A DNA stretch of 64,000 bases from Samsoniella hepiali (Eukaryota; Ascomycota; Sordariomycetes; Hypocreales; Cordycipitaceae). The stretch is from positions 868,001 to 932,000 of the forward strand of contig LNDK02000066.1 in the NCBI GenBank assembly GCA_001455915.2. The letters run 5' to 3'. Position numbers and translations under genes: made by a program. Shown one piece after another: positions 22,341-32,512 of the stretch (position 1 is the stretch's first letter; each line of letters starts with the position of its first letter). Below the pieces are notes generated by a model. That model did no database searches, had not been told where the DNA came from, and worked only from the letters and a program-made list of their open reading frames with translations.

Positions 22341-23660
22341 TCAAGCATCGCCCTTCCAGTAGCGGGTCTGGATGAAGGGCATCTTGGCGACGACACCCTT
22401 GCGCTTGCGGCCGCGGACGACGACATCGACCTCGGTGCCCGACTTGTGCTGGCCGTCCTTGATGTAGCCCATGGCAATGTTCTTGCCGAGGGTCGGGCTG
22501 GGGACGCCCGAGGTGATGTTGCCAATGGTCTCGCCGTCCTTTTCAATGGTGGCGCCCTCGCGCGCGGGGGCTCCCTCGACGACGAGGCCGACGCGGCGCT
22601 TGGCCACGCCGGCGCCGCCCTTGCTCCGGGGCGTCATTTGCGGCACGATGACTTCGGCGCCGTGGAAGCCAGCGCCAGCGACGCGGCGCTCCTTGGGGAT
22701 GATCCAGCTGAGGCCGGCCTCGACGGGGGTGATGGTGTCGTCGAGGTCGTGGCCGTAGAGGCACATGCCGGCCTCGAGGCGGAGCGAGTCGCGCGCGCCG
22801 AGCCCGGACAGCTGCAGGCGCTCGGGGCCGGCGGCCTTCAGGAGCGCCTCGACGGCGGGCGTGGTCGTGTCAAACGCCGGGTACAGCTGGCCGTTGAAGG
22901 AGACCTCGAAGCCGTCCTCGCCGGTGTAGCCGCCGCGGGAGATGAGCACCGGGTGCGTCTTGCTGCCGTCGGCGAGCTTGAGCTGGGCCCAGACGGCGTT
23001 GCCAAAGTACAGGCTCTTGAGGTTGACGTCGGCATAGTCCCGGTCGAGGGCCTGCTCGAGAATCCCGGCCGCCTGCGGGCCCTGCAGCGCAAAGAGGCCC
23101 GAGTTGTCGAGGCGCGTCCACTCGACGCCGCCGCCAAACTGGCCGAGCTGCTCGTCAAAGTACTTGGTGTCCTTGTCGAGGCAGGCGCCGTTGGTGACGA
23201 CGTAGTACTCGTCCTCGCCGAGGCGGGTGATGACGGTGTCGTCGACGATGCCGCCCGTGCCCGGCCACAGCAGCGTCGTCAGCTTGCTCTGCATGGGGCC
23301 GTGCGTGGCCCAGGCCGACGGCGTCACGCGCTCGAGAAAGGCGGCCGCGTTGGGGCCCTTGAAGATGTGCTGCACCATGTGCGACACGTCAAAGATGGAC
23401 GCGTGGTTGCGCGTAAAGTGGTGCGAGTCGGCCAGCGACAGGTTGCTGTACTGCACCGGCATGTGGTAGCCGGCAAACGGCACCATCTTGCCGCCGCGGG
23501 CGACGTGCAGGTCGTAGAGCGGCGTCTTCTTGAGGTCGCCGGCAGCGGCGCTGGAGCCGTGGCGGACAGCGCCGCACTGGGCGAGGCCACCGACGCGGGT
23601 GGTGAGGCGGCTGGCGGCCATAGCCGGACGAGCCCGCGCAACCATGGCGATGCCCTTCAT
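22341..23660 (-). CDS. GCV1: Aminomethyltransferase (glycine cleavage system T protein), mitochondrial
   Basis: Single exon, 439 aa, taking the ATG at 23660 (MKGIAMVARARP); a second in-frame ATG is five codons later. T protein transfers the aminomethyl carbon from the lipoyl H protein to tetrahydrofolate, releasing ammonia. The first 35 residues are rich in Arg, Ala and Ser and fit a mitochondrial presequence. Family motifs follow in order: TPLYDLHVARGGKMVPFAGYHMPVQY, FDVSHMVQ, ALQGP, ISRGGYTGEDGFE with the folate-binding region, GARDSLRLEAGMCLYGHDLDD, and the C-terminal barrel beginning near KRRVGLVV. Length matches the family. It belongs to a dispersed pathway, with no linked partner here. 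Confidence 0.95.
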   Translation of the reverse strand: MKGIAMVARARPAMAASRLTTRVGGLAQCGAVRHGSSAAAGDLKKTPLYDLHVARGGKMVPFAGYHMPVQYSNLSLADSHHFTRNHASIFDVSHMVQHIFKGPNAAAFLERVTPSAWATHGPMQSKLTTLLWPGTGGIVDDTVITRLGEDEYYVVTNGACLDKDTKYFDEQLGQFGGGVEWTRLDNSGLFALQGPQAAGILEQALDRDYADVNLKSLYFGNAVWAQLKLADGSKTHPVLISRGGYTGEDGFEVSFNGQLYPAFDTTTPAVEALLKAAGPERLQLSGLGARDSLRLEAGMCLYGHDLDDTITPVEAGLSWIIPKERRVAGAGFHGAEVIVPQMTPRSKGGAGVAKRRVGLVVEGAPAREGATIEKDGETIGNITSGVPSPTLGKNIAMGYIKDGQHKSGTEVDVVVRGRKRKGVVAKMPFIQTRYWKGDA

Positions 23661-24379
23661 GATGTGTTTGTGGGAGGATGGCGAGTCAATTGAGGAGAGA
23701 GGACGAGTGGCTGGGCACAGGTAATACACACAAGCCGCGAGGAGGAGAATAGAAAGAAGAAAGTGGTTGAGGGGAAGGAAAAGATGCGGCCCGTCTCCAC
23801 GGCAAAAGAATTTGGAGTTTTGGTGAATCGGACGTTTATCAGTTCCTGGTACGTAAAAGCCCAGGCTGTGGTGGGGCTCGGGTACCCCCGGACTTGTACC
23901 ATAATGGCCTCCGATATCGAAGACGGAGCTGGGCGACAACAGCGGGGTTTAGAGGGCTCGACCGCTATAACTGCTCGCTCTAGCGCTCTGCAGCCCACTG
24001 TACGAAACAGCATTACCAAACTGTTACCCAATCTGCCATTACTCGCCAAGATTTGTTGCACGAGGCGCGGGTAAATGTACAATATTCAAGATGCAAAACA
24101 GGTCACTATGCAGACACTAAGCGGCAAGATGACAGTACAATACAAGATGCTAAACAGGTCACTGTGCTGCGATGGACGTTGAAATGATTTTTCTATGACG
24201 ATACACACAATACATTGTACATGCAACCAATGATTGACCTCATGCGTCTACCACTAACCATTGCTCATATTAAACAAACCCAAAAACAAACACGGCACGT
24301 ACAAGCATAACTCGATGTGCCTATCCGCTGTGCTGCATCTATCCTCTGCAATCTACTCGTCCTCGTCCAAGCCGCCCTC
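23661..24379. other. GCV1 promoter and VMA13 3' region
   Basis: Spacer between two minus-strand genes. The left side should hold the GCV1 promoter; the right side the V-ATPase subunit H 3' UTR. Aside from a pair of direct repeats at 24077-24169, no feature is seen. Confidence 0.5.
24077..24169 (+). repeat. Imperfect direct repeat, about 36 bp x 2
   Basis: Copies at 24077-24113 and 24135-24169 share GTACAATA, then AAGATGC, AAACAGGTCACT and TGC; a few substitutions and a 2-bp gap separate them. They lie just beyond the VMA13 stop in its transcribed direction. Origin by local duplication is likely. Confidence 0.8.
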
Positions 24380-26010
24380 CTAGGCCGACTGCTCAAAGCT
24401 GTACTTGAGCCAGCCTCCCAGCGCTCGCAGACTCTCCCATCGCACATTTTCGTCTTCCGACTGCATGAGCTCCATGATTCTCGTCTTGAGGCCTGCCTTT
24501 TCTAGCTGCCATCTCTTCTCTGGTACTTCCTTGACCAGGCAGCCGACATCATTGCAGGCAATGGCTAGCACTTGCTTGTCATTGTCCCAAGGCTGCTTCA
24601 TAATCTCGGCTAGTTGACGGGCAATCTCGCCGTTCTGGTGCTCCAAGATCCTGCGTGCATTTTCTGCCCAGAACACCTGGCTTCTGTGAGGTGGCGACCA
24701 ACGCAGGTGGCCAGACTGTACCTCAGCTACGTATTCGTCAAACGTCGTCTTGGTCTTGGTGTACTCCTCGAGTATATCCTTGAGTTTCTGCAGATCATCA
24801 AGCAGGTCGACATCGGTAAGGTGGCGCCCGCCAAGCGTCTCCAGTAGAGGTGGTAGGCGTGCAAGAACCGCTGTAGGCAGCAGCGACGTTTGGTTCTTGA
24901 CTAGCAGGTTGTACAGCGTCGAGAGAATAAGTCGGCTCGTCTTTTCTTTGGGCGACAGTCGCAGAAGGTGTGTGTACAGGAGAACAATATCGTACTCGCT
25001 ATAAAAATGTCAGTGTGCATCAACTTGAACAGCCGAGCTCAACGTACTTGTTGAGATCATCACCAATCTCTTCAGCCTCAAAGCTCATCTGCCACAGGAC
25101 CAACAGGACACGGTATAACAGCTGCAGGCCCACGCCGCCACCGACGGAGCCTTCACTGCCAGCCGTGCGGCCGTTGGTGGTTCCGGTCCACAGTGTAGCC
25201 GACGCATTGCCCGAATTGCTGACACCTGCGGCACTGTGAAGAATCTTGATGAGAGGCTCAATAGTCTCGCTGCGCTGGTTCCAAAATTGCTCGCGAGAAG
25301 TGTGGCCGTTGAGCAGGGTCGAGTATTCCTGCACAGCAATATCTTGTAGGCCGGCATCGGTGCTCTTGGCCAGTCCGGAGATGTATGTAAAGAGGACAGG
25401 CAGGGCGCGGAGGGTCGCCTTGGACTCGTCGCGCGAGAGAGCCATCAGCGTCGTCAATGCGTGAGAGGTGAGCAAAGGAATGTGGTCCTCGGTGGTATTA
25501 GAGTGAAGAAGCGGTAAGAAGTGCGTGTATGGCTCAGGATTTTTGAAGAGAGCTTTGGCTAGGGATGGCACAGCTAAAAATACAAGAGAGGTGAATGTCA
25601 GTACATGTAGGTGGCAGAATAGCGAGCTGCAAGGACGGAAACGGTAGATCAAATCTGTTGTGACATGTTCGCGGCTTCCACCTGCAGCTCCGAAGCTCAA
25701 TGTATCACGTACCATCCAAGACGTCGGCAAGCAGGACAAGAATATACTGAATTACATTGGCCTGCTTGGCGGCCGTCTCAAGAACGCTAGGCTTGCCATC
25801 GCCGCCCACGAAAAGCAAGCGGTAGTTGTCGAGCTCGGCCTCAACAATCTGCTTTCGCTGCTCGGGCTTCTTGGCCTTGTCGACGGCGCGGATCTTGGCG
25901 TGCTGGTCCTCGGTCAGGGTGCCGGCGCGGACTGCTCCCTCCCAAGGAATGGGCCGCTGGCGGATGTTGCTCTGGAGGGAAGCGAGGTAGGTCGGCGGAT
26001 CGAGCGACAT
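24380..26010 (-). CDS. VMA13: V-type proton ATPase subunit H
   Basis: Three exons: 26010-25713, 25573-25048 and 24998-24380, with introns of 139 bp and 49 bp; total 480 aa, close to yeast Vma13. Subunit H sits at the V1/Vo interface of the vacuolar proton pump, is needed for activity and stops free V1 from hydrolysing ATP. The protein is all-helical (armadillo/HEAT-like): residues 1-100 begin MSLDPPTYLASLQSNIRQRPIPW, the middle has LTSHALTTLMALSRDESK, and the C-terminal domain contains KTTFDEYVAEVQSGHLRWSPPHRSQVFWAEN, a highly conserved segment, and ends EDENVRWESLRALGGWLKYSFEQSA. The exon joins restore DVLDAVPSLAK and DDLNNEYDIV. Confidence 0.95.
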
Positions 26011-26600
26011 GGTGGCTCGGCGCGTCGCAGCGGAAGGGGGGACAAGAAAAAAAAAGGGTAGGTGCGAGGAACGAACGGCCGGTCGGAATTCGGCGGCGGA
26101 TTGGGGTGATGGGGGCGGATAGCCAAAGACGCCGGCGGGAGGGAGGAGGCGAGGTTTATTAGGTCCGGTGATGATGTAGCCTGCCAACTGCCCATGGAGA
26201 GCTCAAGCGCTGCACTACACCCTCTCAGTAACGGGAACGGCCACGGCCAGGTCAAGCCACAGAAGCACCCCACCGAGTTGAGCACGCTGTGGCTGTGCGA
26301 GCTCCAGCCACCATCAAAGTCTCAAGGCCTTGCCGGACCGAGTTCAAACGACGCCGGCAAATAAAGCTGGCACGGAGAATAAATTGACAAGCATGCACAA
26401 GAATTGCAATTGGCAGACACATGTCTAGTGCCGGAAATCTCACACGCCTGTCCCGATGAGCCGTTGAGTCTTATGTCCGCCTACGACCGTCTTGGCATGT
26501 CCAGTCGCCCATCCCGCACAATTTAATCCTTCAGGATCACAGTGCTACCATGCTCACCACTACCATGACAGTCTATACGAGCTAGGCTTTCATCAGCTAG

Positions 26601-26629
26601 TCGGCGAGAATGTAAGCCGCTCGGCGAGA
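26601..26629 (+). promoter_or_regulatory. Phased direct repeat TCGGCGAGA x 2
   Basis: Two exact 9-bp copies at 26601-26609 and 26621-26629 start exactly 20 bp apart, about two helical turns, and end 10 bp before the TATA box of the secreted-protein gene. This spacing suggests paired binding of a transcription factor. No known factor is assigned. Confidence 0.45.
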
Positions 26630-26639
26630 TTTTCAAACC

Positions 26640-26647
26640 TATAAATA
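26640..26647 (+). promoter_or_regulatory. TATA box of the secreted-protein gene
   Basis: TATAAATA lies 66 bp before the ATG at 26713, a normal distance for a strong, regulated fungal promoter with a short leader. Confidence 0.6.
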
Positions 26648-26712
26648 AGAGGAAACTCTCGACAAGACGCTCGCGATAGTGACTACCAAATTCTTTGTAG
26701 CATCAAACAATC

Positions 26713-27181
26713 ATGCACGTCTCCGTTCTGTTCCCTCCGGTCTTGGCCGCCCTCATTGCGCCCGCCATCGCGGACTATCAACAGTGCCCTGACCACCTTG
26801 CGCCTGTTACTCAGTTTTACCTTTTTGGCAACGACGACTGCGCCAACCATGGTCCTGGCAAGCGGCTCGGCAACGTGCGAGTCTGCATGACGGACCTTGC
26901 TGAGCACAACTACGGCGAGCCCCAGGGCTGCCACAAGCTGGATCAGGAGGGTGTCCTGTCCATCTCACAGTGGACAAACATTCAAGGATGCAACCGTTAG
27001 TATACCAGCGCGGGAAGCGGACTTGTATAGCTAATGACCTGTGACAGTCTACATGTACACTGACGCCGAGTGCCTTAACGGCATCAAGGAACTCACGGAT
27101 ATGGGTGGATGCAACGCTCCGGCTGGAGATTGGAAGGGCAAGCCTTGGATGGCTTACCGAGCCTGGTGCCCGCCAATGTAA
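26713..27181 (+). CDS. Small secreted cysteine-rich protein, 138 aa
   Basis: Exons 26713-26995 and 27048-27181 around a 52-bp intron; the join restores GCNLYMYTDAEC. Residues 1-20 (ending APAIA) form a clear signal peptide, so the mature protein begins near DYQQC. There are eight cysteines in the mature part, consistent with four disulfides, and no membrane segment or GPI signal. Size, signal peptide and even cysteine count match the profile of fungal effectors or extracellular defence proteins, but no family is recognised. A TATA box and a phased repeat precede it, suggesting tightly controlled expression. A role in host contact is inference only. Confidence 0.8.
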
Positions 27182-28536
27182 ATATGTAGTTGCCAGCTAA
27201 TGGGTTGATGCTGCTTATTAGCGGTGTACGCACAGCAGGATTGTGGATAACGATTACGCACCGTACAATCAGGTTCAGTTGATGCATTGCTCGCCCAACA
27301 GGGTCCATGCCATCTATATTATCGCATTGAACCAATTGAGACAGATTTATGTAATCCAAAGTTGTTATGTGGTGAACACATCCTTTTTTCGTATTAACCA
27401 TGTAGGGTAGGTAGGTTGGCACAATCGAGATTCGCAGGACTCCCACTGCCACTAGCCCGGGCTGGCCATGGACAAAACGCGGAATACAATGATCTGTCAG
27501 TGATAAATAGGTGCCGTTTCCAGCTTTGCCATCCAGGCACAGAATTGGGTCTCTTAATAATTAGGCGACAAGAAAGGTGCCACTCCTGTCATGTCCAGCA
27601 TTGGCCCATTGGGCGCGGCTTGAGAGCCCAAGTTGCGATGTGGAGATGCCAGTCTTTGATGTCTTGAGCGGTAACTGTGTTTCCCCCCCCCCCCCAATGA
27701 GATGGCAAACAGCCTCACCGCAATCAATGATGAGTCAAAACGATGTAGGTACCTGCGGCGCAGGCGGGGTCCGAGGCTAGACAAGCTCAGATACGAGGTG
27801 TAGGAGACTGAGCAGCTGGAGTCTACCACCTTGCTAGGTATGGCACCAATGATGAGGTATTATAGTGAGCTATAGCGAGTTATAGTGACGTAGGACTAAA
27901 ATCCAGGTGGCTTAGGGTAGTGCCTTCAGCATGACAGCCAAAATGTCACCTCGACCTGTTCCTGGATTCGACCCGGCGCTAGACAGGGGTCACCGGAATA
28001 AATGCAGGAACAAAAGAAGGAAAACGACAAGGTAAAATTTTCTCTTATTTCTGTTCCAAACTTTGCAGGGTGCCGTCGATCCTGGCTGGTCAGGCCCTGG
28101 TTTCGCGAAATGGAGGGGCTGGTAGGCGCTGTAAGTGGGAGGCTGGGAACCACCGTGTTAGCGTCGTGGCCCGGACCACCCAACCTTCTTAAAAGTCATT
28201 ATGCAGGCCGACGCCGTAGGTCGCAGCGTTTTCCTTCCTCCCTTTTCATTGTTTCTACCGAGTCTCTGTCAAACCCAAAAAGGCGTTTGCTTGTCTACAT
28301 TTTTTTTTCATTAGCGATTTTCGCCATTCCTTGTGTTGCGTCGAACAAAGAGCGCGTCCTCACAGTATCAATTACAGGCCATCGACATCCCACTAAGTGT
28401 CTGTGTGTGTCACCGACCTCGCCGCGGCCCGCTCCCGCATTCCAACGCCTCCAGACGAACAGAGAGCAAAAAAACGAAAGACTACCAATTTCACCTCCCA
28501 CGGAGCCTCTGCTTCGGGGCAGATCCCAACCACACA
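27182..28536. other. Spacer with tandem repeat and C run
   Basis: No gene recognised. It contains a 13-nt C run (27683-27695) and three tandem 10-bp units at 27861-27890. The last 300 bp are pyrimidine-rich and probably form the promoter and leader of the surface-protein gene. Confidence 0.45.
27861..27890 (+). repeat. Three tandem 10-bp units
   Basis: Units TATAGTGAGC, TATAGCGAGT and TATAGTGACG follow one another without spacing, one per helical turn. They lie about 650 bp before the surface-protein start codon. May be an operator-like array or simple slippage. Confidence 0.8.
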
Positions 28537-29850
28537 ATGGGAATTTACATTCCTGCGTCGTCGTCATGGCGAACGCGGCTGCTCCTCCTCGCCGCCGCCT
28601 CGTCCTCGATAAACACCCTCGTCGCCGCCTCGCCGTATCCCAACATTAGAGGCGACATCCTCCACGACGCGCGGTACGCCTACCTCGTCGGCCGCACGTG
28701 CGCGAGCTTCTGCGGCGAGAACGGGCAGTACTGCTGCGGCGGCAACGAGCACTGCACGACGCTGTCTAACAACGTGGCTACCTGCGTTGCCAACGGCGCC
28801 GTCGCCTCGCCGCTCTACACCACCACATGGACCGAGACGCGCACCTACACCAGCACCGTCTTGACCTGGTTCTACCCGCCGCCCGCGCCTACCGCCGGCG
28901 TCAACTGCGTGCCCCAGCGGCCCGAGTGGGAGGCCTGCGGCGAGATCTGCTGTGCCGGCTGGCAGACGTGCGCCTTCAAGGGCCAGTGCTCGGCCAAGCC
29001 TGGCTACGGCGAGCCTACGACCGTCGTCGTCACGAGTAACGGCGTCGTGACCACCCAGTACTCGGCCCCCTACCGCGTCACCGGAACGACCACCATCACC
29101 AATACCGGCGTCCGCACCACCGATGCCGGCACGACCACCGGTACGGCCACCGCGACCACCAGCAGTAGCAGCCGCACGGCCACGGCCACCCAGGACCCTG
29201 ATGGGGCCACCGGCGGCACCGGCACCGGAAACAATAAGCTGAGCGGCGGCGCCATTGCCGGCATCGTCATTGGCTCCCTCGCGGCCGCCGGCCTGCTCAT
29301 CCTGCTCTGCTTCTGCTGCATCGCCCGCGGCCTCTTCCACGCCATCTTTGGCAAGAAGCGCGAAAAGGTCGACAAGTACGACGACTACAGCAACTCGGCC
29401 CACTCGCGCCGCGACCGCCATTCGGGCTGGTTTGGCTTTGGCGGCGGCGGCAACCGTCCTGCGTCGGTGAGCGACCGCCGCAGCGAGAAGAAGTCGAGCG
29501 GCGCCTGGTGGCTGGGCATCGCGGCCGCCGCGACGACGCTGCTGGCCCTGCTCAACTTCAAGAAGAAGGACAAGAAGGCGCCCTCGCGCAAGGGCACCTC
29601 GCGCTACACCGACTCGTACTACACCTACTCTGAATACACGGGCACCAGCCGCAGCAGCAATAGTTCCGCTCCCAGGACCGCCCCTACAGCCCGAACAGCC
29701 CGTACGGCGCACACTGCGCGGTCCGGACACTCGAGGGGCAGTCGGGGCAGCCGTGACAGCCGCAGTCGAGCCGCCAGCCGCAGCCGACTCGACAGCCGCA
29801 GCCGGGTGGCGAGATCTGCCTACACGGCCAGGTCATCGCACCGCGATTAA
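28537..29850 (+). CDS. Cysteine-rich single-span surface protein
   Basis: Single exon, 437 aa, ATG at 28537 in context CACAATGG. It has a signal peptide (residues about 8-32, LLLLAAASS), then two compact cysteine clusters: residues about 53-88 with C-x3-C-x6-CC-x4-C, and about 127-152 with C-x3-CC-x5-C. A Thr/Ser-rich stalk follows (TTTITNTGVRTTDAGTTTGTAT in style), typical of O-mannosylated wall sensors. One membrane span, AIAGIVIGSLAAAGLLILLCF, precedes a basic cytosolic tail. A second hydrophobic run, WWLGIAAAATTLLALL, may be another span. The C-terminal 100 residues are rich in Ser, Arg and Thr repeats (TART/SRxxSR). The layout resembles WSC/Mid2-type stress sensors, but the cysteine pattern is not the WSC domain. 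Function unknown. Confidence 0.8.
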   Translation: MGIYIPASSSWRTRLLLLAAASSSINTLVAASPYPNIRGDILHDARYAYLVGRTCASFCGENGQYCCGGNEHCTTLSNNVATCVANGAVASPLYTTTWTETRTYTSTVLTWFYPPPAPTAGVNCVPQRPEWEACGEICCAGWQTCAFKGQCSAKPGYGEPTTVVVTSNGVVTTQYSAPYRVTGTTTITNTGVRTTDAGTTTGTATATTSSSSRTATATQDPDGATGGTGTGNNKLSGGAIAGIVIGSLAAAGLLILLCFCCIARGLFHAIFGKKREKVDKYDDYSNSAHSRRDRHSGWFGFGGGGNRPASVSDRRSEKKSSGAWWLGIAAAATTLLALLNFKKKDKKAPSRKGTSRYTDSYYTYSEYTGTSRSSNSSAPRTAPTARTARTAHTARSGHSRGSRGSRDSRSRAASRSRLDSRSRVARSAYTARSSHRD

Positions 29851-30569
29851 CTGCTCTCTTCAGAGCAGCGAGTGCTACTTATACCGGTCTCCTGAGGGAG
29901 CAGCATAACAATGGACTGTATATTGAGAGAATTTATTGCTCGCCTTGGTCAGTTTTGAACTGGAAAGCTCGAGTTGCATATGCGTTGATTTTGGGGTATT
30001 GTTCTTGCCCATTGTCAAACGAACACAGGCGTTGGTTTGATTTGTTTATACTTGATGTTTTTAATTGGAATGAAGGAAGGACCGAGCAAGAAAAAAGACT
30101 GCAATGACGCCATGAGATATATATATGGTTTGAGCTTGGGTGGTTTGCTGATTTTGGCCACTTACTTTCGTTGCACATACCTTTGCATTTTGATTCGATG
30201 GATATGACTTGAACGACTTGATAGATAGAATATGAAAATGAAACCGTTTGATTACGAGATTTGCCTCGTTCAAAGTGGCCCCGTGTATTTAATGTTGACA
30301 GTTTTTCTATTCAACATACATAACAATGTACCCAACCAACTGCCGCCGTCAGTGCCACCAACTCCTTGCTCTCCAAATCGCATGTGACCGCAGTCGTCGT
30401 ATCGCGGGGCGGGTTGCACAGGGTATGCAGACGTGAAGTAGACGTTAGATTATTTTGTTTTGCTTTTGTATTTTGTACGTAGCCCATTTGCTACATGACA
30501 TGCAAGTAAACCTTCGCCTCTCCTGTAAGACCCAGAAACGCAAAAGAAACAAGAATCCGTGTCCATAAT
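29851..30569. other. Convergent 3' spacer
   Basis: 3' regions of the surface-protein gene (+) and the L9 gene (-); AT-rich between 29930 and 30320. No gene seen. Confidence 0.5.
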
Positions 30570-31668
30570 TTACGCCTCCTCAATGTTGCCCTTCTCGGAA
30601 ACGTACAGACCGTCCAGGAACTAGGGACTTTGTTAGCGAAAAGAAATTCCAGCGTGGGGTTGACGAGCGAGCGACGGAGAAAAATTCTGTGGCCAGAATG
30701 TTGAGAACAAAAAGGACCCAGATTTAGTGCCGCCGAGCCTCAGTACCCAAGTAGGAAAAAATTCGTACCTTTCGGATATCCTTGTTGCGGACCTTGCAGA
30801 TCTGCTGAATGTCGGCGGCGCTTTGCGAGACGTTGTCGAGCGAGTTGCCGGAGAGGACAAGCTCGTCCTTTTGCGTGGAGGAAATGGCGACGTCGACGCC
30901 CTCGGCCATGACGACGCGGCGGACAATCTTCTCGCCGATGAAGTTGCGGATCTCAACCTCCCAGAGGCCAGTGTCCTTGCTCTTGTCGACGTTGACGTTG
31001 ATGGGGAAATGCGCGTAGACGTAGCGCATCTTGTACTTGAAGCCCTTTGTCACACCAATCACCATGTTGTTGATGATGGACTTGACGGTTCGCAGGGTGG
31101 CGACATTCTTGCGGTTGCCGTGGTGGATCTCGATGGAGATGGTGTTCTTGGAGGGGTGGCCAAAGTTGACGGCGAGATGGCCGAGGTTCTTGACGAGCTT
31201 GCCGCGGGGACCCTCGACGGTGACGATGCGGGTCTTGATGGCGACCTTGACTGTAACGCGCGGGAGAAAAGTCAGTAAAAACGATTCATGCAATCTAGTA
31301 GTTGTGTATCTCGGTTCCGAGAGGCGGGCGAGCCGTAGACGAGGACGAGGACGAGGACGAGTGAGAATTTGGGATGTTGCGTCTCCGTAACCGTGTCGCA
31401 AACATTTCTGTTCCGGGAACACAGCTGTCGACAGTTTCTTCCAATGATATCGTTGCGAGCAAGAGGAGTTCGTCGGGTTGTCGTCGGTGTTGTCGAGCAC
31501 GGAATCGCAGATTCGATATACATCTCAAACTTTTTTTTACTCGTCGTCTTTCGTCCCGTCGTCGTCCAAGCTCACTCCGGCCGCCAGCACCGAGAATAAC
31601 AATTTGACAATTCGTCACTTACCACCCTGGGGGATCTCCAGAATCTCCTGGGAATGAATGTACTTCAT
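30570..31668 (-). CDS. RPL9: 60S ribosomal protein L9 (uL6)
   Basis: Three exons: 31668-31623, 31250-30769 and 30620-30570, with introns of 372 and 148 bp; 192 aa, the usual size. uL6 lies in the large subunit near the factor-binding site. The sequence starts MKYIHSQEILEIPQGG, continues VKVAIKTRIVTVEGPRGKL and GFKYKMRYVYAHFPINVN, and ends with the last exon FLDGLYVSEKGNIEEA. A first intron soon after the start codon and longer than others is typical of fungal ribosomal protein genes. This intron has a good branch site (TTTACTGAC) and holds four GACGAG units on the plus strand at 31338-31361; I found no convincing box C/D snoRNA in it. Confidence 0.96.
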
Positions 31669-32512
31669 CCTGCCGGTATTTGATGCGGTGCGAATGGGCG
31701 TGAGGTTGAGGGTATCTAGGGACGGACTGGGCGGCGGGACACACAACGAAATGTTTAGCGAAATCGTTGTGGGTAGAAAAGTTCTAGGGCACGGTGCACG
31801 TGAGGGCCAAAAAAAAACAGAAGCGGGCAGTGCCGACCTTTTCCCGAGGCGAAGGTGGCTGCCCCACCAGGCTTTGGCGAAAGGAAAAAGATGGCTGGCG
31901 GTGGTATGAGCGTGGCGTGACAAGACACGTGATCTTGAATTCAGAATCATCAAGCCAACTTGAGAGCAGTGATGAATGGGATTGTCAGGAGTAAAGTGAG
32001 AGCGATTCCAATGCTCAGCTACTTTATTTATAGTTTCAGGTGCTAATTTAGAGGCAAAATGCTACAAATCTGCAAACAAGCATGTTGCTGCCGAGGACCT
32101 TGTTGTCAGGATGGCAACAAATCCTGGTTATAATCGTACGAAAAGCTCACCCGTCTCAACTTTACCAGCGAATAATCTGTTAAAATGCCAGAATCAAAAT
32201 AATTCATCATAGAATATGCTGTCCTGATTCTCGTTTTCCGAAACTCCGGCGCATGCAATATCACTGCCAGCCCAACCATACGTCAGCTCCCCCCCAGGCT
32301 CCACAGCAGCAGTCGCCGCAGCTTGTCAACGAACGACAACGTCCCTCCAGGCACCTGGACACCTCCCGCCCCTCCGAGCTCCCTATACGCCGGCCCATCA
32401 ACGGACTTGTCGCTCGTTTCGCTCGACAACAACAAATAACAGCTCCCTTTTTTTTTTCTCTCTTTCGTCATTCTTCCCCTCCGCGGCGCATGGGATATCT
32501 CCTTCCTCCAAG
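31669..32512. promoter_or_regulatory. Divergent promoter region (RPL9 / VPS26)
   Basis: The two genes start away from each other, 844 bp apart. The right end (32440-32512) is CT-rich, a typical fungal leader. No TATA box or gene is clear. Confidence 0.5.

Larger units (their letters stand above)
26011..26712. promoter_or_regulatory. Divergent promoter region (VMA13 / secreted protein)
   Basis: The two genes start away from each other, so this 0.7 kb carries both promoters. On the right side are a direct repeat pair and a TATA box (listed separately). No gene seen. Confidence 0.5.

Noticed and set aside
31251..31622. A snoRNA hidden in the long first intron of RPL9
   Set aside because: No paired C and D boxes flanked by a stem were found.
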